DNA from: Prochloron sp. SP5CPC1
GTDB taxonomy: Bacteria; Cyanobacteriota; Cyanobacteriia; Cyanobacteriales; Prochloraceae
Assembly (NCBI GenBank): GCA_014323965.1
Contig: JACONB010000101.1
Location: forward strand, 1-8,645
Direction: 5' to 3'
Length of the DNA stretch: 8,645 nucleotides
Positions within the stretch are counted from its first letter, which is position 1, and the number at the start of each line of letters is the position of its first letter. Below, piece by piece: positions 1 to 5,669 of the stretch. The notes under the pieces were generated by a model that was not told where the DNA came from, ran no database searches, and saw only the letters and a list, made by a program, of their open reading frames with translations. The translations under genes and the position numbers were made by a program.

Positions 1-43
1 GGCACGGAGGATTTATAAACAGGCGTTTGAAGCGCTCATCCAT
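1..43 (-). CDS. 5' end of an unidentified minus-strand ORF, cut by the window edge
   Basis: An ATG at 43-41 opens a frame of 14 codons (MDERFKRLFINPPC) that runs off the left edge with no stop. Its start overlaps the stop of the reconstructed small ORF upstream in the arrangement ATGGATGA, which is typical of translationally coupled genes in an operon. An AGAGG stretch about 13 bases upstream could serve as a weak ribosome binding site. Too little is visible to name a family. If real, the gene has lost its native upstream region, because the group II intron now lies 31 bases before its start. It could also be a chance short frame. Confidence 0.3.
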   Translation of the reverse strand, partial: MDERFKRLFINPPC

Positions 44-74
44 ACCGTGCTATCCTCTGCGCCTCTGTGCCTCT
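36..74 (-). pseudogene. C-terminal fragment of a small ORF split by the group II intron
   Basis: Read on the minus strand, 74-36 gives RGTEAQRIARYG followed by TGA. Joined at the inferred intron boundaries to the minus-strand fragment at 2664-2599 (starting MADINFELK), it gives one 34-residue reading frame without a stop, in phase 0. The product would be small, charged and probably helical. No family is recognised. Residues RGTEAQR are encoded by the CCTCTGYG octamer repeat, so this part of the ORF may itself come from repeat DNA. The intron is antisense to this frame, so splicing of the intron RNA could not restore its mRNA. The joined ORF is an inference that depends on boundaries accurate to the base. 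Confidence 0.35.
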
Positions 75-77
75 GTG
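54..77 (+). repeat. Tandem octamer repeat CCTCTGYG, three units
   Basis: Three consecutive 8-base units are visible: CCTCTGCG (54-61), CCTCTGTG (62-69) and CCTCTGTG (70-77). The last GTG coincides with the inferred 5' end of the group II intron. The same family (CCTTTGCG) recurs at 6446-6468 in this window. Octamer or heptamer arrays like this are common dispersed repeats in cyanobacteria. Confidence 0.7.
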
Positions 78-539
78 AGCTTCTTTCCACACCGAGGGTC
101 TGTCACCCGGAGTGAAGCTGGAAACAGGGCGTAATCAGAGGTAAACAAGCGGTGGATAACCACACTGGCGCTAACGGGGAGAACACCGGAATAACTTAAC
201 GTGATTGCGTAAGCAACCGCGTCAGCGTCCCGTCTTAAAAAAGGCCTAAGTCAAGACACTGTGTAGCCGTAAAGTAGCAGAAAAGAGACCGAAAGAATAC
301 TCGTAAGGCAGCTATTGAGCACTTATACTCCTGAGATGGTCATGGGTCAATAGATGGGTTCCAAGGGTTCGTAGCAATAGTTCATTCGGAACGAGTAAAA
401 ACTCACCGGACTTCCGCTGATACGGGTAGCAATGACCTGGTCGATGTCGGTAGTGGAGGCTGGATGACAACAGTCTTACCGGAAAGGTGAGGGTTGTTGC
501 GGCGTAACTGCCGCCGGGTTTCATTAAAAGAGGTAGACA
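75..539 (+). ncRNA. Group II intron 5' RNA domains (domain I to start of IV)
   Basis: No protein frame is supported in this 465-base stretch, which has the character of intron domain I to III RNA. Visible helices include TTTCCA (84-89) pairing with TGGAAA, enclosing a small stem of the form CCGaGGGT/ACCCGG. There is a TTGC-GTAA-GCAA hairpin with a GNRA-type tetraloop near 205-216, and a GCGGC-GTAACT-GCCGC hairpin at 499-514. I could not place EBS1 and EBS2 securely. CAGAGG at 136-141 is complementary to CCTCTG in the 5' exon, but it lies unusually close to the intron start. Confidence 0.6.
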
Positions 540-1361
540 ATGTTAACTATCAGGACGTTTGATTACAAGACAATACCGCAGCTAACGATTGTGCTGGATG
601 CACTGCTTACAGTGTTTAAGGTGCAAAAGAAGGCGGACGATGCTTGGAAGGACTTGCCGTGGAAGAAATTTCGCAGGCATGTGTTCAGGTTGCAGAAGGC
701 TATCTTTAAGGCCCAAAAGAACGGAAATAGGCATTGCATAGCTAGTTCCTACTTCTTCATGTTTCTATTATGCAACGCCATAAAGCTGAGGTCAAACGCG
801 ATGCTTTGACTGTTATTGCGCAGTCGGGCAGCCAAAGCGTTAGCCGTACGGCAGGTAACACAACTTAACACCGGGAAAAAGACTCCAGGGGTTGATTGGA
901 AAGTAGCCCTTTCCGCCAAGGAGCGGCTGGACTTGTGCCAGTTGATACACCAGAAGTGGGATAGATGGCAGCACCATCCGCTCAGACGGGTTAATATCCC
1001 TAAGTCCAATGATAAAACCAGAGGATTGGGCATCCCAACGATAGCCGATAGGGCTTGGTAATGCTTGCTGAAATATGTAGCAGAACCGACATATGAGGCA
1101 ACGGCGGGAGAAAGAAGCTATGGGTTTAGGCCTGGACGCTCAGCCCATGATGCCCAAAAACTCATGTTCAGCAACCTAAACAGGAGCAACAATGGGAAGG
1201 ATAAGAATATCTTGGAAACAGATATCCCTAAGTGCTTTGACAAGATAAGCCACAAGGCAATGCTTGAAGGAGTAATCCTACCTAAAGAAGCCAAACAGGG
1301 GCTGAAGAGAGCAATAAAGGCAGGTGTAAAAGGAGAATATCCCTCCAGCATAGAAGGCACC

Positions 1362-1399
1362 CCCGCCCCCCGCCATTAATCAATGCCGGGGGCCGGGGG
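1362..1399 (+). repeat. GC-rich imperfect hairpin insertion in the RT gene
   Basis: The run of C and CG before ATTAATCAAT is matched by GCC and G-runs after it. Paired outward from ATT/AAT, about 13 of the next 15 positions are complementary, giving a strong stem with a short AATC loop. It sits exactly where the RT motif should read GTPQGGVISP. The left side reads GTP in frame 0 and the right side reads GVISP in frame 1. Compared with a normal PQGG motif, about 28 extra bases are present, which explains the frame change. Confidence 0.75.
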
Positions 1400-2526
1400 G
1401 AGTTATATCCCCACTGCTGGCAAACATCGCCCTAGATGGATTCGAGAACCTAGGGGCTGACCAAAAAGTAAAGACAGAATACACACAAATATAGCGGTAG
1501 AAACGCAGGTAAGAAACACCACAATTGGTCAGAAGGTATAAGGGGTATTAGGTATGCCGATGACGCCATATTCATTTGTAATTGCGGCAGCAACCGCGAT
1601 AGCGTCCCCGGAGCTGATATCCAGAAGCTGCGGTGTGACATAGGTGAATGGCTAGCGAAAAGAGGCTTGGAAATAAATGAAGCTAAGACTAAGGTGAGTA
1701 AGGCAACGGAAGGGCTTGATTTTCTAGGATGGCATCATAGAGTAGATTCCAGAGGAAGGTTCAAGTCCACACCGAGCAAAGAATCATATATGCGCATCAA
1801 GGAGGCAGTAAAGCAGACGTGGAGAGACACTGGTGTACCCGATAAATCAGGGAAGAAAATAGACACCGAGTCCCGATTGAAGGCCATAGGCTCTAAGGTC
1901 CGAGGATGGAGGAACTACCACCAGTTCTGCGATATGGGTAAACACAGCTTGTGGTTCATTAGCCATTGGCTGTGGAAGAAGCTGAGGAAGGATAAGGCTA
2001 AAACAAAGCAGAAGGAAATCGTGAGACTGTTAAGTAAGAAAAAAGCCAGAACCCTAGTTCATTTTAAAGCTTCAGAAATAGAATCCCGGTTATCGACCGA
2101 TAACCCCAATGTACCACAAACGAGCAAAGTTAAAGGTGCAACAAAAAGGATTTTAAGGAATGCCCAAATTAACACTGCTTTTCCTCATGTTGAATGTAAG
2201 GTCAACAAGCATGTGATGGTTAAGGGCGCTGTGAGTCCATAGGATGGAAATCTGACTTATTGGGTTAACCGGAAGTCCAAGCTCTATACAGGCAGCTCAA
2301 CCGGACAAGCTATGGCTAGACAGAAGAACAAATGCGTACATTGTAACTACCCGTTCATACCAGACGACATTGTGGAGTTACACCACGTTGATGGAGACCA
2401 TAATAATTGGAAGCCAAAGAACTGTGTCACCTTGCACCGAGAATGCCACCAGCATCAGGAGGTCCACAAGACCCGGATAAAGGAAGGTAAGTCTTGGAAG
2501 AGCAGCATAACAGCGATGAAACCGGG

Positions 2527-2557
2527 GAGCCGTGTGAGCGTAGATACGGCACGGTTC
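2527..2557 (+). ncRNA. Group II intron domain V
   Basis: The catalytic hairpin has basal stem GAGCCGTG (2527-2534) and CACGGTTC (2550-2557), with the conserved AGC triad at 2528-2530. Domain V is usually 34 bases; here it is 31. The distal part (2535-2549) does not form the normal four- or five-pair helix capped by GAAA. At best CGT/ACG pairs around AGAT. The hairpin also encodes the C-terminus of the HNH frame, whose stop TAA (2558-2560) follows directly. Confidence 0.85.
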
Positions 2558-2664
2558 TAAGAGGAGGCGCTCCCTGGTAACAGGGACGTCGACCTCATCA
2601 GCTTGTCAATGCTATCTTTTATGTCGGCAAGTAATTCTTTCAATTCAAAGTTGATATCAGCCAT
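2557..2664 (-). pseudogene. N-terminal fragment of a small ORF split by the intron
   Basis: ATG at 2664-2662 opens a frame starting MADINFELKELLADIK. The original 22 codons end at the intron edge (2599). The present frame then continues 13 residues into intron sequence and stops at TAG 2559-2557. A GAGAAG ribosome binding site lies about 10 bases upstream, and a perfect TATAAT box (2701-2696) lies further up, so this end looks expressed. Joined to 74-36 it makes a 34-residue ORF. The alternating charged and hydrophobic residues suggest an amphipathic helix. No family is recognised. It might be the first gene of a small operon whose second member starts at 43. Confidence 0.4.
2561..2598 (+). 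ncRNA. Group II intron domain VI with branch-point A
   Basis: GAGG at 2561-2564 pairs with CCTC at 2593-2596, and an inner stem TCCCTG-GTAA-CAGGGA spans 2571-2586. A2592 is the likely bulged branch-point adenosine, the seventh base from the 3' end. The intron ends in AT (2597-2598), fitting the AY rule, and the 3' exon begins with CAGCTTG. Confidence 0.8.
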
Positions 2665-2695
2665 TGTTTTCTGCTTCTCTTTTTGAGCTTATACT

Positions 2696-2701
2696 ATTAT
2701 A
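2696..2701 (-). promoter_or_regulatory. -10 box (TATAAT) for the split minus-strand ORF
   Basis: The minus strand reads TATAAT at 2701-2696, placing a transcription start near 2689, about 25 bases before the ATG at 2664. No good -35 box is seen 16 to 18 bases upstream. On the opposite strand TATACT (2690-2695) overlaps this site, so a bidirectional start is possible. Confidence 0.4.
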
Positions 2702-2743
2702 GTTCCGTTATAGGCGATCCCGCAGGTATCTGCATCCATGCAC

Positions 2744-2780
2744 GCGCAGCGCCACTCGAAGGTGCTCGCGCCCTTTTTTT
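2744..2780 (+). terminator. Rho-independent terminator, + strand, without an obvious gene
   Basis: GCGCAGCGCC (2744-2753) pairs with GGTGCT-c-GCGC (2761-2771) around a 7-base loop, with one bulged C and one G-T pair. It is followed by CC and seven T (2774-2780). Just upstream are two more short inverted repeats, GCAG-GTAT-CTGC (2722-2733) and TGCAT-CC-ATGCA (2731-2742), which share bases and so exclude each other. The only + strand feature upstream is the intron. Between 2665 and 2877 I see no protein gene. Confidence 0.6.
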
Positions 2781-2852
2781 ATCGATTATTCCGGCTCTTA
2801 TAATTGTAACACTCCTTTCCACGAATCAACAACACTGAGATATAGAAAGAAC

Positions 2853-2880
2853 ACCCCGAACCCCATACCCCATACCTCTA
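2853..2880 (+). repeat. Heptamer tandem repeat ACCCCAT, four units
   Basis: Units are ACCCCGA, ACCCCAT, ACCCCAT and ACCTCTA, each 7 bases, at 2853-2880. The array overlaps the nadE stop codon (TAG on the minus strand at 2880-2878). Heptamer arrays of this kind (STRR) are typical of cyanobacterial intergenic DNA. Confidence 0.65.
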
Positions 2881-4533
2881 CACCCTAGCAATAGGCATGC
2901 GCCAACCAGTACCGAAAGCGCAATCGGTAATTTTCAATCCCGGTGGAGCCTGACGACGCTTAAATTCAGCCCTGGTAACTAATTTTATCACCTTATTTAC
3001 CACTGCTAATTCATAACCTGCGGCAAGAATTTCACTGGGGGATTGAAATTGGTGAATAATGCGATGAATAATGTCGTCTAACACTTCATAAGGAGGTAAA
3101 GAATCTTGATCCATTTGATTGGGTTTCAATTCTGCGCTGGGAGGTTTAGCTATAATGTTAGGAGGAATAATCTCCCCATGGCGATTTAACCAACGACAAA
3201 CGTCAAATACTTTGGTTTTCGGTAAATCAGCAATTACTCCCAACCCTCCATTCATATCCCCATACAGGGTGCAGTAACCCACCGCCATTTCTGATTTGTT
3301 TCCGGTGGAGAGGAGAAGGTAACCGAATTTATTGGTGATCGCCATTAACAAGGTACCCCGAATGCGAGATTGGATATTCTCTTCTGCTACTCCAAAGGTT
3401 GTTCCCGTAAATAAGGGTTCCAATACCTTATCATACACTGTCATCGCCTCCCCAATGGCCAGTTTCTCACTCCTAATACCCAAATTTTTAACTAAAGCCA
3501 TGGCGTCTGTGATAGAATCGTCAGAGCTATAAGGAGAAGGCATTAATACCCCTAACACATTCACTGCGCCCATAGCTTCTGCTGCTATTGCTGCAACCAA
3601 AGCTGAATCAATTCCCCCACTCAAACCCAATACTACCTGAGAAAAGCCACATTTCTGAGCATAGTCTCTCACCCCTAATACTAAGGCTGACCAAATTTCT
3701 TCCTCTTCCCTTGCTCCTATAGGGGTAATTGTCTTGGAATGTAAAGTGCTTTCGTTGGGGTTAAATTCCAGAATCACTAAATCTGTCTGAAAACTCTGGG
3801 CGCGACAAGCTATTTCTCCGGTAGGATTAAAAGCAACACTGCCCCCGTCAAAAATCAAGTCATCGTTCCCCCCCACTTGGTTAGCATAGATAATTGGTAT
3901 TTGGTAGCGAGTAGCACCATGACCCAGCATTGCTTCCCGCAACTTTTGCTTACCTAAACTATAGGGGGAAGCGGATAAATTGACGATGAGATCTAGTTCC
4001 AATTTAGCTAAATCGGCGATGGGATTAACTTGATAACTGCGTCTCCCCCAAAATTCCTCATCATTCCAAAGGTCTTCACAAATTGTCACCCCAATTTTTA
4101 CCCCTGCCAGGGAAAAACAATTATTTTCTTTCCCCGGTGCAAAATAGCGGTGTTCGTCGAAAACGTCATAAGTAGGTAGGAGACGTTTGTGAAAGATTTG
4201 TGCTATTTTACCCTCAGTTAAGAGAGCAATACTATTATATAATGGTTTTTCTCCCTGGTTATCAGCTTGAGGATTTTTTTCAACGGTTCCCACTAATACT
4301 GCTAAATCTCTGGGTAACTGTTGGGCTAATTCTTGTAATTGTGCAGCAGCGGATTGAAGAAATCCCGGACTTTGGAGTAGGTCTCGGGGTGGATAACCCC
4401 AGAGAGAAAGTTCCGGTGTAAGTAGTAAGTGAACCCCTTCTTTTGCTGCTTGTTCTGCTGCTGCTAGTATTTTTTTGCTATTGGTGGTAAGATTACCAAT
4501 AGTAGGGTTGAGTTGAGCAATGGCGATTTTCAT
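2878..4533 (-). CDS. nadE: Glutamine-dependent NAD+ synthetase
   Basis: This cytoplasmic enzyme makes NAD from nicotinate adenine dinucleotide, ATP and glutamine, the last step of NAD synthesis. The 551 residues hold two domains. The N-terminal nitrilase-like glutaminase (about 1-260) shows the Glu-Lys-Cys triad: E41 in TPELSLWGY, K116 in FHKRLLP and C152 in TICEDLW. The C-terminal synthetase (about 280-551) has the ATP-binding loop SGGIDS (305-310) and STGNKSE near 409-415. The start was chosen at ATG 4533, which gives the family-typical MKIAIAQLNPTIGN. The frame is open further upstream, but that extension is nadD read in another frame. The start overlaps the nadD stop by four bases (ATGA), so the two are probably translated as a coupled pair. 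The stop lies in a heptamer repeat. The length is normal for the long two-domain form. Confidence 0.96.
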   Translation of the reverse strand: MKIAIAQLNPTIGNLTTNSKKILAAAEQAAKEGVHLLLTPELSLWGYPPRDLLQSPGFLQSAAAQLQELAQQLPRDLAVLVGTVEKNPQADNQGEKPLYNSIALLTEGKIAQIFHKRLLPTYDVFDEHRYFAPGKENNCFSLAGVKIGVTICEDLWNDEEFWGRRSYQVNPIADLAKLELDLIVNLSASPYSLGKQKLREAMLGHGATRYQIPIIYANQVGGNDDLIFDGGSVAFNPTGEIACRAQSFQTDLVILEFNPNESTLHSKTITPIGAREEEEIWSALVLGVRDYAQKCGFSQVVLGLSGGIDSALVAAIAAEAMGAVNVLGVLMPSPYSSDDSITDAMALVKNLGIRSEKLAIGEAMTVYDKVLEPLFTGTTFGVAEENIQSRIRGTLLMAITNKFGYLLLSTGNKSEMAVGYCTLYGDMNGGLGVIADLPKTKVFDVCRWLNRHGEIIPPNIIAKPPSAELKPNQMDQDSLPPYEVLDDIIHRIIHQFQSPSEILAAGYELAVVNKVIKLVTRAEFKRRQAPPGLKITDCAFGTGWRMPIARV

Positions 4534-5087
4534 AAATATAAATGATTTCTCTGAATATAGTCTCGCACCGAGGGAGCAATAACCCCTTCTAGTCTGCCTT
4601 CCCGATAAGCTGTGGAAGAAACAGCAGGAGTCTGGAGGTGAGGGATTGCCCATTTTACTCCCTGATGACTCAATATCTTTAAATCCTCCTGGGCAAGAAT
4701 ATATCCCTGACGGGGTATAATTAACAATTGTACCAGTTGGAGCAATATTTCGCTCTCATACCAATGGGAGATTTGCTGCACTAAATCAGCGCCTATTACT
4801 AAGGTATAATCAGACTCAATTCCCCAAATAGACATTGCTTTTTGGATAGTTATGAGAGTGCGGCGATCGCTCAACTCTTTCCACAACTGAAGATTGGGTT
4901 TTTCTAAATCAGCGATGGCTAACTGCAACATTGCTGTACGATGTTCCAGGGGAGTTTGTTCACCTTTCAAGGGATTATCCGCTGCCCACACCGCTACAAT
5001 CTGGTAATGAGAGCATAACCAGTTCAGAATTCCTTGATGTGCGGTAGTTGGGGGATCGGCACTGGTACCAAACAGGGCAATTTTCAT
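4530..5087 (-). CDS. nadD: Nicotinate-nucleotide adenylyltransferase family protein
   Basis: Predicted to join nicotinate mononucleotide and ATP to give nicotinate adenine dinucleotide, the substrate of the NadE encoded next. The 185-residue protein has the nucleotidyltransferase signature at its start (GTSADPPTTAH, residues 7-17, with H17), the GAD motif followed by a Trp (GADLVQQISHW, 99-109) and a C-terminal VSSTAYR (156-162) in place of the usual ISST-IR. The ATG at 5087 gives the standard MKIALFG opening. A strong GGAGG sits only about one base before it, an unusually short gap, and no other in-frame start is available because a stop lies just upstream. A candidate promoter is at 5150-5123. 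The overlap with nadE supports the function strongly. Substrate choice within the family is inferred from that linkage. Confidence 0.9.
   Translation of the reverse strand: MKIALFGTSADPPTTAHQGILNWLCSHYQIVAVWAADNPLKGEQTPLEHRTAMLQLAIADLEKPNLQLWKELSDRRTLITIQKAMSIWGIESDYTLVIGADLVQQISHWYESEILLQLVQLLIIPRQGYILAQEDLKILSHQGVKWAIPHLQTPAVSSTAYREGRLEGVIAPSVRDYIQRNHLYL
4863..4870. repeat. HIP1 octamer GCGATCGC
   Basis: An exact highly iterated palindrome inside nadD. HIP1 is strongly over-represented in many cyanobacterial genomes. Confidence 0.85.
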
Positions 5088-5122
5088 GCCTCCTATGTAT
5101 TTTTACTTATAATCTTCATTAC

Positions 5123-5150
5123 ATAGTACCATTATTCCAGCCCCAGTAAA
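5123..5150 (-). promoter_or_regulatory. Candidate promoter of nadD-nadE
   Basis: The minus strand shows TTTACT (5150-5145), a 16-base spacer, and TACTAT (5128-5123) preceded by TGG, an extended -10 form. Transcription would start near 5115 and leave a leader of about 28 bases. Each box matches the sigma-70 type consensus at 4 of 6 positions. Confidence 0.4.
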
Positions 5151-5196
5151 GATTTCTTAATATTTATTTAACATTTATCCCGATTGCTGGGGGAAG

Positions 5197-5224
5197 ATGA
5201 CATATAAGTTAATCAAATTATAAA
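5197..5224 (+). promoter_or_regulatory. Candidate promoter of the 50-residue protein gene
   Basis: ATGACA (5197-5202), a 16-base spacer and TATAAA (5219-5224), each 5 of 6 against the consensus. The start would be near 5231, with a leader of about 90 bases before the ATG at 5322. The nadD promoter points the other way across the same intergenic region. Confidence 0.45.
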
Positions 5225-5321
5225 GGATTGCAACAATCAGTGAACATTTGTTGCCAATTGAGCTACTGACTCATTCTTCTCTCTCATAATAGATAGTACA
5301 ACAATTGAGGAACATATTATC

Positions 5322-5474
5322 ATGGCTTTAACCAAACTTGTAGCTGACATGACTCAGTACATTTTACTTGCAGCCGCCCGCATTTTTGGTCCTGACGATG
5401 ACAATTATCCCGTCATTGGGCTGCAACCATTTGAGGGGGAACCTTGCGAGCAATGGTTGTCTTTGGATTGGTAA
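5322..5474 (+). CDS. Small protein of unknown function, 50 aa
   Basis: The frame runs from ATG 5322 to TAA 5472-5474 and encodes 50 residues. GAGG at 5307-5310 is a plausible but distant ribosome binding site. The N-terminal half (LVADMTQYILLAAARIF, residues 6-22) looks like an amphipathic helix. The C-terminal half is acidic and rich in Pro, Trp and Gly (PDDDNYP near 24-30, QPFEGE at 35-40, and a terminal LSLDW). There is no signal peptide and only one Cys. Codon use looks like the neighbouring genes, and the frame has its own promoter-like boxes, so I take it as real. The sequence has the look of a conserved cyanobacterial small protein, but I cannot name it and assign no function. It diverges from nadD-nadE and converges on rnc. 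Confidence 0.65.
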   Translation: MALTKLVADMTQYILLAAARIFGPDDDNYPVIGLQPFEGEPCEQWLSLDW

Positions 5475-5481
5475 GATATAA

Positions 5482-5509
5482 CAGTTACCAGTTACCAGTT
5501 ACCAGTTAT
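5482..5509 (+). repeat. Heptamer tandem repeat CAGTTAC, four units
   Basis: Three exact CAGTTAC units (5482-5502) and one CAGTTAT (5503-5509). Degenerate single copies recur nearby at about 5568-5576 and 5600-5608. This is an STRR-type array, common in cyanobacterial spacers. Confidence 0.8.
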
Positions 5510-5534
5510 AGCAATCGCCAAGGCGATTGCTATA
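5507..5534. repeat. Perfect 13-bp palindrome between convergent genes
   Basis: TATAGCAATCGCC (5507-5519) and GGCGATTGCTATA (5522-5534) are exact inverse complements around AA. It lies 33 bases after the small gene stop and could act as a transcript end or RNA-stabilising hairpin. It lacks a T-run, so a classical terminator is not shown. The rest of the spacer to 5669 holds only degenerate repeat copies and a short ggatatatcc palindrome. Confidence 0.75.
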
Positions 5535-5669
5535 TATAGTGGTTACCAAATCCATAACACTTCCGCCCTGGAAATAGCAGTTAGCACGTACATACCAGTT
5601 ACCAACTTTATACCACAATCATTAAGTAAATTTAATACCGGATATATCCAGGTAAAATCTATAAATACC

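Larger units (their letters stand above)
540..2560 (+). pseudogene. ltrA: Intron-encoded protein: reverse transcriptase, maturase and HNH, broken by stops and frameshifts
   Basis: The gene originally encoded an RT that helps its intron fold and copies it into DNA. It starts at ATG 540 with AAGAGG about 6 bases upstream. Frame 0 carries the N-terminal motif (LPWKKFRRHVFRLQK), GKKTPGVDW, the RT1 region (GLGIPTIADRA), RT2 (SYGFRPGRSAHDA) and motif A with Asp at 1221-1223 (ETDIPKCFD). VISPLLANIALDGF follows in frame 1 from 1402. The catalytic YADD (1553-1564) and domain X (RGWRNYHQF) are in frame 2. A C-terminal HNH domain follows (CVHC, ELHHVDGDHNN, LHRECH), also in frame 2. Lesions are TGA 807-809, TAA 1059-1061 (W-stop-C where Gln is usual), a hairpin insertion at about 1362-1401, a one-base shift before 1492, and TAG 2240-2242 in SP-stop-DGN, where Tyr or Phe is usual. 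The last stop alone separates the HNH part. The protein is clearly inactive unless bypassed. Confidence 0.9.
75..2598 (+). mobile_element. Group II intron, decayed, with broken intron-encoded protein
   Basis: A retroelement made of a ribozyme RNA plus an ORF that sits in domain IV. The 3' end is well supported. Domain V is at 2527-2557 (GAGCCGTG paired with CACGGTTC). Domain VI is at 2561-2598 with TCCCTG-GTAA-CAGGGA, a candidate branch-point A at 2592 and a terminal AT. The 5' end is less certain. GTGAG at 75 departs from the GUGYG consensus at one position, and GTGCC at 67 is an alternative because the flanking DNA is a repeat. A long structured leader (75-539) precedes the protein reading frame. 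The protein cannot be made in one piece, so retromobility would need help in trans. RNA splicing may also be impaired because the tip of domain V is shortened. The cyanobacterial-style ORF layout (RT, X, HNH) is as known for bacterial group II introns. Confidence 0.85.

Noticed and set aside
312..524. Minus-strand frame of 70 codons in the intron leader
   Set aside because: It lies in structured intron domain RNA, has no recognisable motif or ribosome binding site, and is best explained as a chance frame.
749..1033. Minus-strand frame opposite the RT gene
   Set aside because: It is antisense to recognisable RT coding sequence and shows no family features.
2281..2560. A free-standing HNH endonuclease gene
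   Set aside because: It is in the same frame as the maturase part and is separated only by the TAG at 2240-2242, so it is the C-terminal domain of the intron protein.
2701..2780. A tRNA gene in the GC-rich stretch
   Set aside because: No T-loop, anticodon arm or acceptor pairing could be assembled; the stretch fits a terminator with short hairpins instead.
3332..3532. Plus-strand frame inside nadE
   Set aside because: It is a shadow of the strongly supported nadE gene on the other strand.
4534..4653. Upstream extension of nadE to an earlier ATG
   Set aside because: The extra 40 residues do not resemble the family and are nadD sequence read in another frame; MKIAIAQLNP is the standard start.
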